Source: Cognatundibacterium luofuense (lineage in GTDB: Bacteria > Pseudomonadota > Gammaproteobacteria > Burkholderiales > Burkholderiaceae_D). From it: DNA of 64,000 nucleotides. Where the stretch lies: NCBI RefSeq assembly GCF_018139685.1, contig NZ_JAGSPN010000016.1:46796-110795 (forward strand), written 5' to 3'. The position numbers were made by a program, and so were the translations under genes. Shown here in pieces: positions 27,305 through 39,717 of this stretch (the stretch's first letter is position 1; every line of letters starts with the position of its first letter). Below the pieces are notes generated by a model. It was given only the letters and a program-made list of their open reading frames with translations. It made no database searches and was not told where the DNA came from.

Positions 27305-28065
27305 ATTAACCTCACAGGAATCCCCTGATCGGCCATAAATTGCTTGGCCTCGCCGACAGTATGCTGTCCATAATGAAAAATGCTGGCTGCCAGAACTGCA
27401 TCAGCACCACCCTTGCGAATACCATCCGCAAGATCCTGCAAGCCACCGACACCACCGGATGCGATCACCGGAATTGGAACAGCATCGGACACGGCACGCG
27501 TCAAAGCCAGATCAAATCCGGATCGCGTACCATCTTTATCCATGCTAGTCAGCAAAATCTCCCCGGCACCGAGCTCAGCCATGTGTTGCGCCCATTCAAC
27601 GGCATCCAGACCAGTCGCGTTGCGACCACCATGAGTGTAAACCTCCCATTTACCGGGCTTAACCTGTTTAGCATCAATAGCAACAACAATGCATTGTGAA
27701 CCGTATTTATGTGCCGCATCAGCAACTAAACGCGGATTCGTCACTGCGGATGTGTTCATTCCGACTTTGTCAGCACCAGCGTTCAACAGACGACGCACAT
27801 CTTCAACAGCGCGCACTCCACCGCCAACGGTGAGTGGGATAAAAACCTGTGAAGCAACAGCCTCGATGATTGGCAAGATCAGGTCACGTCCGTCAGAAGA
27901 AGCGGTAATATCCAGAAAGGTAATCTCATCAGCACCTTGCTGGTCATAGCGACGAGCAATTTCTACCGGGTCGCCAGCATCACGTAACTCCTGAAAATTG
28001 ACTCCTTTGACAACACGTCCTGCAGTCACATCCAGGCAGGGAATAATCCGTTTTGCAAGCGTCAT
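27301..28065 (-). CDS. hisF: Imidazole glycerol phosphate synthase subunit HisF
   Basis: HisF cyclase, 254 residues, a (beta/alpha)8 barrel. It uses ammonia from HisH to make imidazole glycerol phosphate and AICAR. The catalytic Asp residues are in [15 protein letters not shown] (near 11) and [15 protein letters not shown] (near 130); phosphate loops VGGGVR and ASGGVGG are intact. The start overlaps the hisA stop by one base. Confidence 0.98.
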   Translation of the reverse strand: MTLAKRIIPCLDVTAGRVVKGVNFQELRDAGDPVEIARRYDQQGADEITFLDITASSDGRDLILPIIEAVASQVFIPLTVGGGVRAVEDVRRLLNAGADKVGMNTSAVTNPRLVADAAHKYGSQCIVVAIDAKQVKPGKWEVYTHGGRNATGLDAVEWAQHMAELGAGEILLTSMDKDGTRSGFDLALTRAVSDAVPIPVIASGGVGGLQDLADGIRKGGADAVLAASIFHYGQHTVGEAKQFMADQGIPVRLI

Positions 28066-28856
28066 CAGTCAATCGCTTCCATATCATCGAACTCACCACT
28101 GAGTTCATCAGCACGATTTTGTGCTTCCTGCAGATTCAGGGTACCTTCATATATGGATCGTCCACAGATGACACCCTCAATACCATCATCCTGCACCTCA
28201 CACAATGCTTCTACATCTTTGATTGTATGCACGCCACCGGATGCGATCACTGGAATATTCACAGCCTGCGCCAGTTTTACAGTTGCTTCGATATTCACAC
28301 CACCCATCATGCCATCACGGCCAATGTCTGTATAAATAATCGACTCAACACCGTAATCTTCAAATTTACGTGCCAGATCAATGACTTCATGACCGGATAA
28401 TTTACTCCAGCCATCGGTCGCAACCTTACCGTCTTTGGCATCAATACCAACAATAATCTGGCCCGGAAATGCGCTGCAAGCATCAGCGAGGAAACCCGGG
28501 TTTTTCACTGCAGCAGTACCAATGATGATGTATGAAATTCCATCATCGAGGTAACGCTCTATAGTGTCGAGGTCGCGGATGCCGCCGCCTAACTGCACTG
28601 GAATTTCATCAGTGCCCGTTTCTTCAGCGAACTCGCGCACCGCCTGCAAAATCGCTTTTACAGCACTTTCATTTTTTGGCTTTCCGGCAAATGCACCATT
28701 CAGATCGACAAGATGTAATCTGCGAGCCCCCTGACGCAACCAGTGGCGCGCCATGTCGGCCGGGTCTTCGGAAAATACGGTAGCTTGTTCCATATCGCCT
28801 TGTTTCAGGCGGACGCAGTGACCATCTTTCAGGTCGATAGCAGGGATGAGCAGCAT
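28065..28856 (-). CDS. hisA: ProFAR isomerase HisA
   Basis: HisA, 263 residues, (beta/alpha)8 barrel. It isomerises the aminoaldose ProFAR to the aminoketose PRFAR. Catalytic Asp is in [15 protein letters not shown] (near 8), the second Asp in [14 protein letters not shown]. The C-terminus has about 15 more residues than many HisA proteins (acidic [14 protein letters not shown]). No strong Shine-Dalgarno precedes the ATG, and a 63-bp gap separates it from hisH. Confidence 0.97.
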   Translation of the reverse strand: MLLIPAIDLKDGHCVRLKQGDMEQATVFSEDPADMARHWLRQGARRLHLVDLNGAFAGKPKNESAVKAILQAVREFAEETGTDEIPVQLGGGIRDLDTIERYLDDGISYIIIGTAAVKNPGFLADACSAFPGQIIVGIDAKDGKVATDGWSKLSGHEVIDLARKFEDYGVESIIYTDIGRDGMMGGVNIEATVKLAQAVNIPVIASGGVHTIKDVEALCEVQDDGIEGVICGRSIYEGTLNLQEAQNRADELSGEFDDMEAID

Positions 28857-28919
28857 AATGTAAAAGAGACGTCAGAGAATCTGAAAAAAAATCAGGTTGT
28901 GAGCTTAAAAAAGAAGCCG

Positions 28920-29558
28920 TCAGGGCTTCCAGTGTACAAAATTCTTATACAGTTGCAACCCGGCAGACGCACTCTTCTCCGGATGAAACTGTGTTGCGAA
29001 CAAATTGTCCCGAGCGACAGCGCAAGTAAATGTTACGCCAAATTCTGTGACAGCACTCGTGTCAGCAGAATCATCCGGACATGCATAAAAACTATGCACA
29101 AAATAAAAATATGCATCCTGCTCAATGCCAGTCCACATCGCATGCTTCTGCGTCTGGCGCACCCGGTTCCAACCCATTTGCGGAACCTTGTAGCGGGAAC
29201 CGTCAGGTTGCTTCAATCCGTCAAGTGCGAACCGCACCACACGCCCAGGCAATAATCCAAGTCCGGGTGTATTGCCTTCTTCACTGACATCGAACAACAT
29301 TTGCTCGCCGACACAAACGCCAAACATCGGCTTACTACGGCTGGCCTCCAGTACTGCCTCCTGCACGCCGGACTCCTGCAAACTACGCATGCAATCGGGC
29401 ATTGCACCTTGCCCGGGCAAAACAATGCGTTCAGCCGCACGTATCTGCTCAGGGTCCCCGGAAATCAGCACTTCAGCCTCTGGTGCAACGGCTCTCAGCG
29501 CCTGCGCTACAGAGCGCAGGTTTCCCATGCCATAGTCAACTACAACGATTTTTTGCAT
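28920..29558 (-). CDS. hisH: Imidazole glycerol phosphate synthase glutaminase HisH
   Basis: HisH, 212 residues, class I glutaminase that feeds ammonia to HisF. The nucleophile Cys is in [12 protein letters not shown], the His-Glu pair in [10 protein letters not shown]. The ATG at 29558 is preferred to a GTG two codons upstream, as it begins [16 protein letters not shown] like other HisH. hisB lies 14 bp upstream. Confidence 0.97.
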   Translation of the reverse strand: MQKIVVVDYGMGNLRSVAQALRAVAPEAEVLISGDPEQIRAAERIVLPGQGAMPDCMRSLQESGVQEAVLEASRSKPMFGVCVGEQMLFDVSEEGNTPGLGLLPGRVVRFALDGLKQPDGSRYKVPQMGWNRVRQTQKHAMWTGIEQDAYFYFVHSFYACPDDSADTSAVTEFGVTFTCAVARDNLFATQFHPEKSASAGLQLYKNFVHWKP

Positions 29559-29572
29559 GATCACTTATCCTG

Positions 29573-30175
29573 TTACAGACAACCTTTAGTCGAAGGAATC
29601 ACGCCGGCAGAGCGTGGGTCCAGCTCAGTTGCCATACGCAATGCACGTCCAAACGCCTTAAACACTGTTTCTGCCTGATGATGTGAATTATCGCCACGCA
29701 AATTATCAATGTGCAGAGTGACCTGAGCGTGATTAACAAATCCCTGAAAAAACTCGCGGAACAAGTCAACATCAAAGCTTCCGATTGCAGCTCTGGTGAA
29801 TGGGATGTGATAGCTGAGTCCCGGACGACCGGAAAAATCAATCACGACCCTGGATAAAGCCTCATCCAGAGGCACATACGCGTGACCATAACGGCGAATA
29901 CCTTTTTTGTCGCCCACTGCCTGAGCAAATGCTTGTCCCAGCGTGATACCAACATCCTCCACCGTATGATGATCATCAATGTGAGTATCGCCCTTCGCTT
30001 CGATTTCAAGGTCAATCAAACCATGACGTGCGATCTGATCCAGCATATGATCCAGAAACGGAACACCTGTATTCAGCTTTTGCTGGCCTGTACCATCGAG
30101 ATTAATTGCAACGCGGATTTGCGTTTCACTGGTATTGCGGGTGACCGCCGCAATGCGGTTTTCTGAAGTAGTCAT
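29573..30175 (-). CDS. hisB: Imidazoleglycerol-phosphate dehydratase HisB
   Basis: HisB, 200 residues, the stand-alone dehydratase (no phosphatase domain). Metal-binding His motifs [21 protein letters not shown] and HVTLHIDN/NSHHQAE are all visible. It converts IGP to imidazole acetol phosphate. ATG 30175 is chosen over a TTG two codons upstream. It follows hisC by two bases. Confidence 0.97.
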   Translation of the reverse strand: MTTSENRIAAVTRNTSETQIRVAINLDGTGQQKLNTGVPFLDHMLDQIARHGLIDLEIEAKGDTHIDDHHTVEDVGITLGQAFAQAVGDKKGIRRYGHAYVPLDEALSRVVIDFSGRPGLSYHIPFTRAAIGSFDVDLFREFFQGFVNHAQVTLHIDNLRGDNSHHQAETVFKAFGRALRMATELDPRSAGVIPSTKGCL

Positions 30176-30177
30176 GA

Positions 30178-31251
30178 TCAAATAGATGCTGCAAACGCAG
30201 CCAGAAAACGGGTATTGTCTTCATGAGAGCTGACTGTAATACGCAAGCAGTTCTCAAGCAGTGAGTGCATTTTACCCACATTTTTTACAAGGATCCGGTG
30301 CTGTAATAATTTACTGAAAACCTGTTCAGCGTCAGCAACACGAATCAGCAGAAAATTGGCAGCAGACGGATAAACCTGAACACCGGGAATTTGCGCAAGC
30401 GCAGTGGCGAGAAGACTTCGTTGTTTCCGTAACTCAGCCGCTTGCTGTTCCAGAACATCGGAATGCTGAAGAACAAAGCATGCTGCTGCCTCGGTCAGTA
30501 CATTGATATTGTACGGAGGGCGCACTTTCTCAAATTCAGCCATCAATTCAGGTGAACCTGTCATGTATCCAAGACGAATCCCTGCCAGTCCCAGCTTGGA
30601 AACTGTGCGCATGACCACCAGCTGAGGATATTGCGATACCCGCTCCATCCAGGTTTTCTGCGCAAATGGCTGATAGGCTTCGTCTACGACAACAATACTT
30701 GTCGTGCAGGCTGAAATAATGTCATGCATGACGTTGTCATCAAACAAAGCACCAGTCGGGTTATTCGGGTACGCAAGATAAACAATCGCTGGCTGATGTA
30801 CACGAATTGCTTCAATCATTGCAGCAGCGTCCAGCTGGAACTCACTGGTCAGCGGAACGCCGACGAATTCCATTCCTGCCAGCTTGGCAGACATCGCATA
30901 CATAACAAACCCCGGTACAGGTGCCAGGATTTTAGCGCCGGGCTTTGCACAAGCCACGGCAAGCATAGAAATCAGCTCGTCAGAACCGTTACCCAGTACA
31001 ACAGGCCAGTCATCAGGTACTTTAAACTGCGCTCTGATATGCTGCTTGAGCTCTGTATAAGCCGGAGCAGGATAACGATTCATCGTAACCGCTGCCAGAT
31101 GCTCTGACAACGCATGCTGCAATTCAGCCGGAAGAGAAAATGGATTTTCCATTGCATCCAGCTTCAGAAAGCCTTCAGCATCCGGGACATGATAGGCCGA
31201 TAAGGCCCGTACTTCAGGACGGATCACAGCCGTCACAGGTGAGGAACTCAC
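30178..31251 (-). CDS. hisC: Histidinol-phosphate aminotransferase HisC
   Basis: HisC, 357 residues, PLP fold type I. N-terminal [10 protein letters not shown], cofactor phrases LGNGSDELI and [11 protein letters not shown], catalytic Lys in [17 protein letters not shown]. It transfers an amino group from glutamate to imidazole acetol phosphate. It starts with GTG (31249-31251) behind GGAGTG. The methyltransferase gene ends 54 bp upstream. Confidence 0.95.
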   Translation of the reverse strand: MSSSPVTAVIRPEVRALSAYHVPDAEGFLKLDAMENPFSLPAELQHALSEHLAAVTMNRYPAPAYTELKQHIRAQFKVPDDWPVVLGNGSDELISMLAVACAKPGAKILAPVPGFVMYAMSAKLAGMEFVGVPLTSEFQLDAAAMIEAIRVHQPAIVYLAYPNNPTGALFDDNVMHDIISACTTSIVVVDEAYQPFAQKTWMERVSQYPQLVVMRTVSKLGLAGIRLGYMTGSPELMAEFEKVRPPYNINVLTEAAACFVLQHSDVLEQQAAELRKQRSLLATALAQIPGVQVYPSAANFLLIRVADAEQVFSKLLQHRILVKNVGKMHSLLENCLRITVSSHEDNTRFLAAFAASI

Positions 31252-31305
31252 AATACACTCCGGGTATCGTTAACAGGGACAGGCTGATTACCGCGCTTCC
31301 TGTAG

Positions 31306-32094
31306 TCATGCCTGTATCGCTTCGCACAGCGTCACTTCCGGCAATGCGGCCAGGCGCTGCTCTATCATGGCGCAATAATCCGGATTCAGTTCAAATCCGG
31401 CAAAATCACGTCCACAGCGGCGGGCAGCAACTGCGGTAGTGCCGCTGCCCATAAATGGATCAAGAACGACACCGCCTGGTGGGCAGGACGCTTTGATCAT
31501 ACGTTCAATAATTTCCAATGGCTTTTGTGTCGGGTGATCTTCACGTTCAGCATGTTCACGATGCAAACGTGAAATACTCCATACATCTTTTGGATTAAAT
31601 CCCAGCTCCAGCCATTTCGCACCCTCGAATATTTTTCTGGTTCTGGCTTTTTTTGTTGCCTCATCATACGGAATACGAATTGCATCCAGATCGAAGTAAT
31701 AGTCTTTTGCATTGACAAAAAAACCTATCGTATCGTGCACTGATGAGTAACGCCGCACAGAGCCGCCCATTGACGGCACCCGCCGATCCCAGATAATTTC
31801 ATTCACCATTTGCATGCGCTTTTTCAGCATGACAAAAATCTCCGGCGAATATCTCCAGGTCAGAAAAATATACAGACTGCCATTTCGCTTCAGCTTAGGC
31901 AGCACAAGATCAATCCACGCTGTCATCCATTCCAGATAGGCATCAGCCTCCAGCTTATCGGAATCATTGCCGTAATCCTTGCCCAACCCATAAGGAGGGT
32001 CGGCAAGGATCAGGTCGATGCTGGCATCAGGAATGTTCTGCATTCCGGTCAGTGCATCTTCACAATAAATCCGGTTACGCCAGGATGGCATCAT
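31306..32094 (-). CDS. Solitary DNA methyltransferase (beta-class, N6-adenine or N4-cytosine)
   Basis: DNA amino-methyltransferase of 262 residues. The catalytic motif ADPPYGLG (DPPY at 32-35) comes before the SAM-binding motif [10 protein letters not shown] (212-218), and [14 protein letters not shown] (187-) is present: the motif order IV then I of the beta class, which includes CcrM- and HinfI-like enzymes. It is much shorter than CcrM, so its target recognition region (about 105-180) is compact. No restriction endonuclease gene is nearby. Its ATG overlaps the hisD stop (ATGA, 32091-32094), so it is translated as part of the his operon. The target sequence is unknown. Base composition looks like its neighbours. 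Confidence 0.92.
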   Translation of the reverse strand: MMPSWRNRIYCEDALTGMQNIPDASIDLILADPPYGLGKDYGNDSDKLEADAYLEWMTAWIDLVLPKLKRNGSLYIFLTWRYSPEIFVMLKKRMQMVNEIIWDRRVPSMGGSVRRYSSVHDTIGFFVNAKDYYFDLDAIRIPYDEATKKARTRKIFEGAKWLELGFNPKDVWSISRLHREHAEREDHPTQKPLEIIERMIKASCPPGGVVLDPFMGSGTTAVAARRCGRDFAGFELNPDYCAMIEQRLAALPEVTLCEAIQA

Positions 32095-33419
32095 GCTTCT
32101 CCGCCATCCTTCAGGCGCATTTCAGCACTGCGTGCATGCGCCTGCAAACCTTCACCATAAGCAAGTTCTGCGGCGACTTTACCCAGCTTCTGTGCACCCT
32201 GCTCTGATACGTAAATTACGGATGAGCGCTTCTGGAAATCGTAAACACCGAGCGGTGACGAAAAACGTGCCGTACGAGATGTAGGCAAAACGTGATTCGG
32301 ACCAGCGCAATAATCGCCGAGCGACTCAGAGGTGAAACGTCCAAGGAACATGGCACCGGCATGACGGATTTTATCTGCCCAGACATCAGGGTTCTCCGCA
32401 GAAATTTCCAGATGCTCCGGCGCAATCCGGTTCGCAATCTCACATGCTTCATCCATGTCACGTACCTTAATCAGGGCACCACGGTTTGCAAGCGATGTCC
32501 GAATCACGTCCTGCCTTGGCATCTGCGGTAAAAGACGCGCGATACTCTGCAAAACAGCGTCCAGATACTCATTGTCAGGGCAAAGCAGAATGGACTGTGC
32601 CAGCTCGTCATGCTCCGCCTGAGAAAATAAATCCATTGCGACCCAGTCCGGTGGCGTCGTACCGTCACAAATCACAAGAATTTCGGATGGCCCTGCGATC
32701 ATATCAATACCAACAGTGCCAAAAACGCGGCGCTTTGCTGCCGCTACATAGGCATTACCTGGGCCGACGATCTTGTCGACTTGCGGAATGGTATCAGTCC
32801 CGTAGGCAAGAGCACCTACTGCCTGCGCACCACCAATCGTAAATACGCGATCCACTCCGGCAATCGCTGCTGCAGCCAGCACCAGCGGATTTTTAACCCC
32901 GTCAGGTGTCGGCACCACCATAATAATTTCTTTGACGCCGGCGACCTTTGCCGGAATCGCATTCATCAGGACGGAAGAAGGATATGCTGCCTTTCCTCCC
33001 GGCACATAAATACCAACACGATCCAGCGGAGTCACCTTCTGACCGAGACGTGTTCCATCTGCTTCAGTGTACATAAAGCCATCTGAGCCACACTCTGCTT
33101 TCTGGCGCTCATGATACGCACGCACTCTTGCTGCAGCACTTTCCAGTGCAGCCCTGCGCTCAGGAGCCAGACTGTCGAGTGCAGCCTGCATTTCAGACTG
33201 AGCCAGTTCCAGACTTGCTACGCTGTCAGCCTGCATACGATCAAAGCGATTCGTAGCCTCCAGTACGGCCGCGTCACCCTGCGTTCTCACACTGGCCAGA
33301 ATTTGTGCTGCAGCGCGCTCAATCGCTTCGTCTTCCGTCGCTTCAAATGCGAGTAAAGCATGCAGGCGCTGCAGAAAATCCGGTTCGCCAGAATTCAGTC
33401 GTGTAATCAGTGAAGCCAT
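32091..33419 (-). CDS. hisD: Histidinol dehydrogenase HisD
   Basis: HisD, 442 residues, zinc enzyme for the last two oxidations to histidine. Family phrases: [57 protein letters not shown] (zinc and catalytic His/Glu) and [10 protein letters not shown]. It lies 23 bp after hisG and overlaps the methyltransferase start by four bases. Confidence 0.98.
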   Translation of the reverse strand: MASLITRLNSGEPDFLQRLHALLAFEATEDEAIERAAAQILASVRTQGDAAVLEATNRFDRMQADSVASLELAQSEMQAALDSLAPERRAALESAAARVRAYHERQKAECGSDGFMYTEADGTRLGQKVTPLDRVGIYVPGGKAAYPSSVLMNAIPAKVAGVKEIIMVVPTPDGVKNPLVLAAAAIAGVDRVFTIGGAQAVGALAYGTDTIPQVDKIVGPGNAYVAAAKRRVFGTVGIDMIAGPSEILVICDGTTPPDWVAMDLFSQAEHDELAQSILLCPDNEYLDAVLQSIARLLPQMPRQDVIRTSLANRGALIKVRDMDEACEIANRIAPEHLEISAENPDVWADKIRHAGAMFLGRFTSESLGDYCAGPNHVLPTSRTARFSSPLGVYDFQKRSSVIYVSEQGAQKLGKVAAELAYGEGLQAHARSAEMRLKDGGEA

Positions 33420-33442
33420 GGTTTACTTTCTTGCTTAAACGA

Positions 33443-35582
<2,140 letters not shown>

Positions 35583-35601
35583 AATAAATCTCCGGCAAAA
35601 A

Positions 35602-36366
35602 TCAGTGGCGTAATTTATAGCCACTGCGCAGCATTTGCAGCGACAACACTGCAAGCGCAATCAGAAACAGACTGACAATCAGCATACTGTGCAGCGGATC
35701 AACGTCAGAGACGCCGAAAAAGCCATAACGGAAGCCGTCAATCATGTAAAAAAACGGGTTAAATCGGGACAATCCCTGCCAGAAAGGCGGCAGTGAATGA
35801 ATGGAATAAAATACGCCGGACAGGAATGTCAGAGGCATAATCAGGAAATTCTGAAATGCTGCCAGCTGATCGAATTTCTCGGCCCAGATTCCCGCAACAA
35901 GCCCCATCGTACCGAGGATAGCAGCACCGAGCAAGGCAAAAACGACAATCCACAGCGGTGCAACAAAATGCAGATTAGCAAACCATGCGGTAACAACAAA
36001 TACTCCCAGACCGACTGTCAGGCCACGCAGCATCGCCGCCAGCACATAAGCACCGAATAATTCCCAGTGCGACAATGGCGGTAACAATACGAATACCAGA
36101 TTACCGGTAATTTTGGACTGAATCAGCGAAGAGGAAGAATTTGCAAACGCGTTCTGCAACACACTCATCATGACCAGACCAGGAACCAGGAAGGCTGTAT
36201 ACCGTACACCCGGATAAACCTGCACATGCTCTTCGAGTACGTGACCAAAAATCAGCAAGTACAGCAAAGCTGTCATTACAGGTGCAGTAATCGTCTGCGT
36301 TGCCACCTTCCAGAAGCGCAGCACTTCTTTGTAGAGCAGCGTTTTAAATCCTGTCATATTGTTCAT
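35602..36366 (-). CDS. ABC-2 type export permease (YadH-like)
   Basis: ABC-2 membrane protein, 254 residues with six predicted helices (LLYLLIFGHVL, FLVPGLVMMSVLQNAF, LPPLSHWELFGAYVLAAMLRGL and more). It pairs with the ATPase just upstream, overlapping it by four bases. The substrate is unknown; this pair usually sits between mla and murA in Betaproteobacteria. Confidence 0.9.
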   Translation of the reverse strand: MNNMTGFKTLLYKEVLRFWKVATQTITAPVMTALLYLLIFGHVLEEHVQVYPGVRYTAFLVPGLVMMSVLQNAFANSSSSLIQSKITGNLVFVLLPPLSHWELFGAYVLAAMLRGLTVGLGVFVVTAWFANLHFVAPLWIVVFALLGAAILGTMGLVAGIWAEKFDQLAAFQNFLIMPLTFLSGVFYSIHSLPPFWQGLSRFNPFFYMIDGFRYGFFGVSDVDPLHSMLIVSLFLIALAVLSLQMLRSGYKLRH

Positions 36367-37283
36367 TTGTGTCCCTCCATCATTTGCAGGAACACATCTT
36401 CCAGATCAGCCTGCAGTAACTGCATATCTTCGATTTTTCCGCCAGCTTCGCGAATTGCCGCTAACATGGTTTCGACCTGATTGAAGTCTGTCACACGCAA
36501 TACATGCTGACGCGGATCGGCCACGGTCTCGTGACTGACGACATTCGGTAACAAAGACGCCGGCAAACGGGTTTCCCCCGTCGCAGCAAGCGTCACTCGC
36601 AACTGAGACCCTGAAATCCGGTTGATCAGATCTGAGGTTTTATCCAGCGCCAGCAATTTACCCAGCTTCATCATGGCAATCCGGCTGCACAACGCCTGAG
36701 CCTCTTCCAGATAGTGAGTAGTCAGAATAATCGTGTGACCTTCACGATTCAAACGTGAAATGAACTTCCACAAGGTTTGGCGCAACTCCACATCGACACC
36801 GGCTGTTGGCTCATCCAGCACAATGACGGGCGGTTTGTGCACCAGTGCCTGCGCCACCAGTACGCGGCGCTTCATACCACCGGATAATGCACGCATATTG
36901 GTATCTGCTTTATTCGTCAGATCCAGATTCGCCATAATTTCATCGATCCAGTCGTCATTGCGACGAATACCAAAATAACCTGACTGCATGCGCAGGGTTT
37001 CACGCACGGTAAAGAACGGATCAAAAACCAGCTCTTGCGGCACAACCCCAAGATGACCACGTGCATCACGGTACTGACTGACCACATCGTAGCCTTGAAT
37101 TTTTACTGTTCCGGAGTCTGCACGACTCAGACCGGCCAGAATGGAAATCAGTGTCGTTTTACCCGCACCATTCGGACCGAGCAATCCGAAAAACTCACCT
37201 TCTTCCACAGTGAAAGAAACGCCGCCCAACGCTTGCAGGGACCCATAGCGTTTGTGTACATCCGTAATTTGTAGAGCTGCCAT
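36363..37283 (-). CDS. ABC transporter ATP-binding protein (YadG-like)
   Basis: ABC ATPase, 306 residues. Walker A LLGPNGAGKTT, ABC signature RALSGGMKRR, Walker B VIVLDEPTAGVD, switch His in ILTTHYLEEA, and a C-terminal extension typical of drug/glycolipid-type exporters. It partners with the permease downstream. It lies after the STAS gene with a gap of about 130 bp that holds no clear terminator. Confidence 0.92.
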   Translation of the reverse strand: MAALQITDVHKRYGSLQALGGVSFTVEEGEFFGLLGPNGAGKTTLISILAGLSRADSGTVKIQGYDVVSQYRDARGHLGVVPQELVFDPFFTVRETLRMQSGYFGIRRNDDWIDEIMANLDLTNKADTNMRALSGGMKRRVLVAQALVHKPPVIVLDEPTAGVDVELRQTLWKFISRLNREGHTIILTTHYLEEAQALCSRIAMMKLGKLLALDKTSDLINRISGSQLRVTLAATGETRLPASLLPNVVSHETVADPRQHVLRVTDFNQVETMLAAIREAGGKIEDMQLLQADLEDVFLQMMEGHK

Positions 37284-37416
37284 TTGGCGTGCTTTGCTTT
37301 CGTAAAGAGAGAAACCGAAACATCTGTCCGGAAGACAGAAAACTACCGATTATAGGGGATTTTCAGCAGAGAAGCCGAAGGCTCCCGGCGTATGCGGGAG
37401 CGTCAGACCGTGAGCG

Positions 37417-37698
37417 TCAATGTCGCTCAGGAACAGGTGCGGAAGAAGTGAAATGTGTACTGAGGCCATACAAGGCCATCAGACTTTGCAAAGTGGAAGG
37501 CACTGCCTGAAAAGCGAGTGATACACCCAGTTTACCGGCTTCACGTTGCCATGCAACCATTGCCGCGACAGCAGCAGAGTCCGCTTTTTCTGTTGCAGAA
37601 AAATCGAACACATTTTCGCCGCTGCGCATTGCCTGCAAACCCGCTTCCAGCGCGGACATCAGGTTTGCCTGTGACAATTCATTGCCGACAACGTACAC
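37417..37698 (-). CDS. mlaB: STAS-domain protein MlaB
   Basis: Small STAS protein of 93 residues. A GTG start at 37698 is preceded by a perfect AGGAGG (37703-37708). The motif ADSAAVAAMVAWQREA matches the STAS phosphate-loop region (D-S-A/S-x-x-A). MlaB regulates the MlaFE ATPase complex that moves phospholipids between the membranes. Confidence 0.85.
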   Translation of the reverse strand: MYVVGNELSQANLMSALEAGLQAMRSGENVFDFSATEKADSAAVAAMVAWQREAGKLGVSLAFQAVPSTLQSLMALYGLSTHFTSSAPVPERH

Positions 37699-37707
37699 AC
37701 ATCCTCC

Positions 37708-38349
37708 TTATTTGCCGCCTTTAGCAGAAGCAGCGGCCAGCTTCTTGTTTTTATCCGACAACGTCTTAATCAGACCATCAATACCGGATTTAGAAATTTC
37801 AGCAGAAAAACTGCCTTTGTAAGTTTCAACCAGCCATGCGCCAAGCACGTTGATATCGTAAATCTTCCAGCCTGTTGCAGATTTTTGCAGACGATAATTC
37901 AACTGGATCGGTTCACCACGGGATTGTACCACTGAAGTCTTCACTTCAACGTCAGTATCATCCGCAGCGGCACGGAATGGTTTAAATTCGACCCGCTGGT
38001 CTTTGATTTGCGACATCGCGCCGGAATACGTAAAGATCAGCAGAGTACGGAATTCATTAGTCAGTTGTTTTTGCTGTTCCGGTGTCGCTTCGCGCCAGCT
38101 TTTGCCAGCAGCCAGCGATGTCATACGCTGAAAATCAATGAACGGCAGAATCTTGCCTTCAACCATGTCATAGATTTTTTTCTGATTACCGGACTGAATA
38201 TCCTTATCGTTTTTTGCAGTATCCAGAATTTCCTGACTCAGGCGTTTGATCAGTTGGTCAGGTGCTTCATCTGCTGCATGTGCAGGGCTCATTACCGCAA
38301 AAGCAGAAATGACCAGTGCAACCATTGTGTTCCAGAATTTTTTCATCAT
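37708..38349 (-). CDS. mlaC: Periplasmic phospholipid carrier MlaC
   Basis: MlaC, 213 residues, with signal peptide (MVALVISAFAVMSPAHA). The body has MVEGKILPFIDFQRMTSLAAGKSWREATPEQQKQ and GAWLVETYKGSF, typical of MlaC/Ttg2D. It ferries phospholipid between MlaA at the outer membrane and MlaFEDB at the inner membrane. It is followed by mlaB after nine bases. Confidence 0.94.
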   Translation of the reverse strand: MMKKFWNTMVALVISAFAVMSPAHAADEAPDQLIKRLSQEILDTAKNDKDIQSGNQKKIYDMVEGKILPFIDFQRMTSLAAGKSWREATPEQQKQLTNEFRTLLIFTYSGAMSQIKDQRVEFKPFRAAADDTDVEVKTSVVQSRGEPIQLNYRLQKSATGWKIYDINVLGAWLVETYKGSFSAEISKSGIDGLIKTLSDKNKKLAAASAKGGK

Positions 38350-38402
38350 ATTCCCTTCCGTCGCCGGAACCCCGGAAAGTCCGGGCTCCGTTTGTTTAAA
38401 TC

Positions 38403-39170
38403 TTATTCGTCTTCCTGTTTGCGAATATCATTCGCACGTTTTTGCAGATACGCGTCACGGATAAACACATATTTATCCAGCGCGGCTTCCTCCAGCAAAG
38501 TACCTGCATCCAGCACCGATGCCCGCTTATCCACCAGCTTCAGTACCGTTCCGGAATTCCGCACATAAACAGGCTCTTTGTAACTCCACAGATCGGCCTT
38601 CATATCCACCGGCAAAGCAGCTGTATCGCGCAATGTGGATGATCCCAGCATCGGCAACACGAGATACGGTCCGGAAGGCATACCCCACACACCCAGCGTC
38701 TGACCGAAATCTTCCTTATGCTTTTGCAATCCGGCTGGTGAAGCAATGTCAATAACGCCACCGAGACCAAAAGTTGAGTTGACTGCGACACGCATTACAT
38801 CTGACATGCCATCGCCGACTTTACCTTGCAGGATGTTATTCACCGCACTCCAGACATCACCGATGTTACCGAAAAAATTACTGACAGCCGTCTGAAAAAA
38901 GCCCGGTGTCGTATCACGGTACACACGGGCTACCGGCTGCAATACGTTCTGGTCAACTGTGTCGTTGAAGTTAAACATCAGACGGTTAAAACCTTCCAGC
39001 GGATCACGCGGGTTTTTACCGATATTGGTTTTTGTGCTGATCGCATCAATCGTCTGATCTGTTTTTGCACGGATTTTTTCGGCATTCACAGTGCTGCAGG
39101 CACTGAGTACAACACCACAGAACAGAATCAGGATGGTTCGCACCCAGCGTACGGACATCGGGGACATCAT
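38403..39170 (-). CDS. mlaA: Outer-membrane lipoprotein MlaA (VacJ)
   Basis: MlaA, 255 residues. Signal ILILFCGVVLSAC, lipid on Cys25 (lipobox LSAC). Core phrases DPLEGFNRLMFNFNDTVD, NFFGNIGDVWSAVNNILQGK and EDFGQTLGVWGMPSGPYLVLPMLG are diagnostic. It removes misplaced phospholipids from the outer leaflet. It lies inside the mla operon (in E. coli it is elsewhere) and overlaps mlaD by four bases. Confidence 0.96.
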   Translation of the reverse strand: MMSPMSVRWVRTILILFCGVVLSACSTVNAEKIRAKTDQTIDAISTKTNIGKNPRDPLEGFNRLMFNFNDTVDQNVLQPVARVYRDTTPGFFQTAVSNFFGNIGDVWSAVNNILQGKVGDGMSDVMRVAVNSTFGLGGVIDIASPAGLQKHKEDFGQTLGVWGMPSGPYLVLPMLGSSTLRDTAALPVDMKADLWSYKEPVYVRNSGTVLKLVDKRASVLDAGTLLEEAALDKYVFIRDAYLQKRANDIRKQEDE

Positions 39171-39643
39171 TTTTTCTCCTCGCCATTACTGTCAGCTGCT
39201 TTGCTGAACAGGAACTGGCTGATCAGATTTTCCAGAACAACTGCAGACTGCGTCATTTTGATGCGGTCTCCGGATGCCAGATTAGCCGTATCACCGCCTG
39301 GTTCCAGACCGATGTACTGCTCACCGAGTAAACCTGCTGTCAGGATTTTGGCAGAACTGTCTTTCGGGAACTGGTAGCGGGACTGCAACTCCAGCGTCAC
39401 GTTTGCCTGGAAAGTTTTATCATCAAAGGTAATCGATTTAACGCGGCCAACTACCACACCGGCACTTTTCACCGCAGCACGTGGTTTAAGACCGCCAATG
39501 TTGTCGAAACGTGTAGTGACTTCATAGGTCTGGTCCAGCGACAAAGAACTCATGTTGCCGGCTTTCAATGCGAGAAACAGCAGAGCAGCAGCGCCCAGCA
39601 GCACAAACAAGCCGACCCAGAAGTCAAAATTTTTCTTTTGCAT
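39167..39643 (-). CDS. mlaD: MCE-domain protein MlaD
   Basis: MlaD, 158 residues. One N-terminal membrane helix (FWVGLFVLLGAAALLFLALKAG) and a single MCE domain (YEVTTRFDNIGGLKPRAAVKSAGVVVGRV), with the LLGEQYIGLEPGG signature. It forms the periplasmic hexamer on MlaFE. Confidence 0.96.
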   Translation of the reverse strand: MQKKNFDFWVGLFVLLGAAALLFLALKAGNMSSLSLDQTYEVTTRFDNIGGLKPRAAVKSAGVVVGRVKSITFDDKTFQANVTLELQSRYQFPKDSSAKILTAGLLGEQYIGLEPGGDTANLASGDRIKMTQSAVVLENLISQFLFSKAADSNGEEKK

Positions 39644-39717
39644 ACTTCATCCTTCCCGATTGCTGCTTTATATCAAAACCCGATTGCAGCGATATTTCAT
39701 TGTGTAACTACCGTTTT

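Noticed and set aside
28857-28919. Possible attenuator between hisH and hisA
   Set aside because: CTGA-A/T-TCAG is a 4-bp stem with a T-rich loop, too weak to call.
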